This document shows positions 4,873-6,097 of a stretch of DNA of 6,097 nt, piece after piece (the stretch's first letter is position 1; each line of letters starts with the position of its first letter). The position numbers were made by a program, and so were the translations under genes. Under the pieces are notes generated by a model, which saw only the letters and a program-made list of their open reading frames with translations, was not told where the DNA came from and made no database searches. This stretch comes from Lachnospiraceae bacterium UBA3785. GTDB taxonomy: Bacteria > Bacillota > Clostridia > Lachnospirales > Lachnospiraceae. The DNA is taken from the NCBI GenBank assembly GCA_002369495.1, contig DFFD01000127.1:1-6097 (forward strand), written 5' to 3'.

Positions 4873-6095
4873 GCCTGCGCCTGCGCCTTCATGTACTGGT
4901 CCATGTCCTCGGCGATCTGCTTGGAGATCGCGACGGCAGCGACGACGGTCTTCGCGCCGGTCACGACGTCGCCGGAGGCGAAGACGCCCGGCATGGTGGT
5001 CTCGCCGTTTGCGTCGGTCTCGAGGTTGCCGCGCGCGTTCAGGTGGAGCTCCTTGTCGCGGTTCACGAGGTTCGACTGCGGGGTCTGGGAAATGGAGATC
5101 ATGATGCTGTCGGCCTTCTCGAGCACGGCGGTGGACTCGTCGATAATCGCTTTGCCGTCCTCGCCGCGTATCACGTCGCAGATGATCGGGCCGTCGTCGG
5201 TGATCCGGATGGCGGCCTTGTTGTACTCGAAGCGGACGCCGTCGACAAGGGCCATATCAAACTCGTCTCTGGATGCGGTGACTTCGGAGTCGCGGACGTA
5301 GACCGTGACATTTTTGGAGCCGTGGCGGATCGCGGTGCGGGCGACGTCCATGGCGGCGTTGCCGGCGCCGATGACGGCGACATTTTCACCGAGCTCGTAG
5401 CCGTCCGGGTTGTTCAGGTAGTTGATTGCGTAGAAGACGTTGCCGAAGGTCTCGCCGGGGATGCCGAGCTTTCTGGGCTTCCAGGCACCGGTGCCGATGA
5501 AGACGGACTTGTAGCCGTCATTTAAGAGGTCCTGTATGCTGGTGGAGCCGCCGATGGCGAAGTTCGGGCGGAAGAGGATGCCCATCTCGCGTATCTTTTT
5601 CTGGTAGCGGTCGAGGATCGACTTGGGCAGGCGGAATTCCGGGATACCGTAGCGGAGGATGCCGCCCATCTTGTCCTTGGTGTCGAAGATCGTGATCTTG
5701 TAGCCCTTCATGGCGAGCAGGATCGCGATCGTGATGCCGGCCGGGCCGGCGCCGATGACAGCGGCCTTCATCCCGTTGGCCGGGGCCATCTCAAGTTTCA
5801 GGCGCTCGAAGCAGGAGTCGGAAATGTAATTCTCGATCGCCGAGAAATGCACCGGCTCGCCCTTCTTCCCGCGGATGCAGTGGCCCTGGCACTGGTTCGC
5901 GTGGTTGCAGACCAGGGAACACACGACGGAGAGCGGATTGTTATAGAAGAGCATGTAGGCCGCCTCCATGGTCTGGTTCTCCTTGAAGAGGCGGATGACC
6001 TCGGGGATGTTGGTGTGGATCGGGCAGCCCTCGCGGCAGAGGGGCTTTTTGCACTGGAGACAGCGGTTGGCTTCGTCGATGATATGTACGCTCAT
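4869..6095 (-). CDS. GltD-like NAD(P)H oxidoreductase (glutamate synthase small-subunit family)
   Basis: This is a 408-residue cytoplasmic iron-sulfur flavoprotein. The N-terminal domain holds two cysteine sets, C12-x2-C15-x4-C20-x3-C24-P and C59-x3-C63-x5-C69-x3-C73, expected to bind two 4Fe-4S clusters. GAGPAG at 115-120 starts the FAD fold, GGILRYGIPEFRLPK follows at 144-158, GAGNAAMD at 243-250 is the NAD(P)H-binding loop, and GVFASGDV at 370-377 closes the FAD site. In the family this subunit takes electrons from NAD(P)H and passes them via FAD and the clusters to a partner, classically the large glutamate synthase subunit. Relatives also serve in NfnB/sulfide dehydrogenase-type complexes or stand alone. 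No partner is visible, so the electron acceptor is open. MSVHIIDEANRCLQC matches my memory of clostridial gltA/gltD-type proteins, supporting the ATG at 6095. Only two bases lie upstream, so its ribosome binding site cannot be judged. Confidence 0.9.
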   Translation of the reverse strand: MSVHIIDEANRCLQCKKPLCREGCPIHTNIPEVIRLFKENQTMEAAYMLFYNNPLSVVCSLVCNHANQCQGHCIRGKKGEPVHFSAIENYISDSCFERLKLEMAPANGMKAAVIGAGPAGITIAILLAMKGYKITIFDTKDKMGGILRYGIPEFRLPKSILDRYQKKIREMGILFRPNFAIGGSTSIQDLLNDGYKSVFIGTGAWKPRKLGIPGETFGNVFYAINYLNNPDGYELGENVAVIGAGNAAMDVARTAIRHGSKNVTVYVRDSEVTASRDEFDMALVDGVRFEYNKAAIRITDDGPIICDVIRGEDGKAIIDESTAVLEKADSIMISISQTPQSNLVNRDKELHLNARGNLETDANGETTMPGVFASGDVVTGAKTVVAAVAISKQIAEDMDQYMKAQAQA

Positions 6096-6097
6096 TT

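Overview
The window looks like chromosomal DNA from a fairly GC-rich member of the Clostridia (Firmicutes), probably an anaerobic gut or rumen lineage. Three things suggest this: a surface protein ending in three S-layer homology (SLH) domains, AAAGGAGG-type ribosome binding sites, and a GltD-like iron-sulfur flavoprotein of a type I associate with clostridia. The genus cannot be told from this window.

Layout: (1) Bases 1-2811 (+) hold the C-terminal 936 residues of a very large surface protein. Its visible part is built from six beta-rich units of about 115 residues, arranged as a higher-order three-unit repeat (C | A-B-C | A'-B'), then one linker domain and three SLH domains. The start lies outside the window. 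(2) Bases 2812-2988 are a short intergenic gap packed with nested inverted repeats of GGGACGGTTC / GAACCGTCCC half-sites around GC-rich hairpins. One hairpin is a strong bidirectional terminator serving two convergent genes. (3) Bases 2989-3900 (-) encode a complete NADPH-dependent thioredoxin reductase, TrxB. (4) Bases 3901-4047 hold the trxB leader, whose Shine-Dalgarno lies in one arm of an inverted repeat, plus another copy of the GGGACGGTTCC hairpin. (5) Bases 4048-4872 (-) encode an exodeoxyribonuclease III / AP endonuclease. (6) Bases 4869-6095 (-) encode a GltD-like NAD(P)H oxidoreductase with two 4Fe-4S cysteine sets. Its stop overlaps the exonuclease start as ATGA, so these two genes form an operon.

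The three minus-strand genes are housekeeping redox and repair functions. The plus-strand gene is an accessory cell-wall-associated protein. I see no defence system, integrase, transposase, CRISPR array, tRNA or rRNA. The least explained parts are the composite GGGACGGTTC elements on both sides of trxB, the ABC super-repeat of the surface protein, and the possible Shine-Dalgarno-masking hairpin before trxB.
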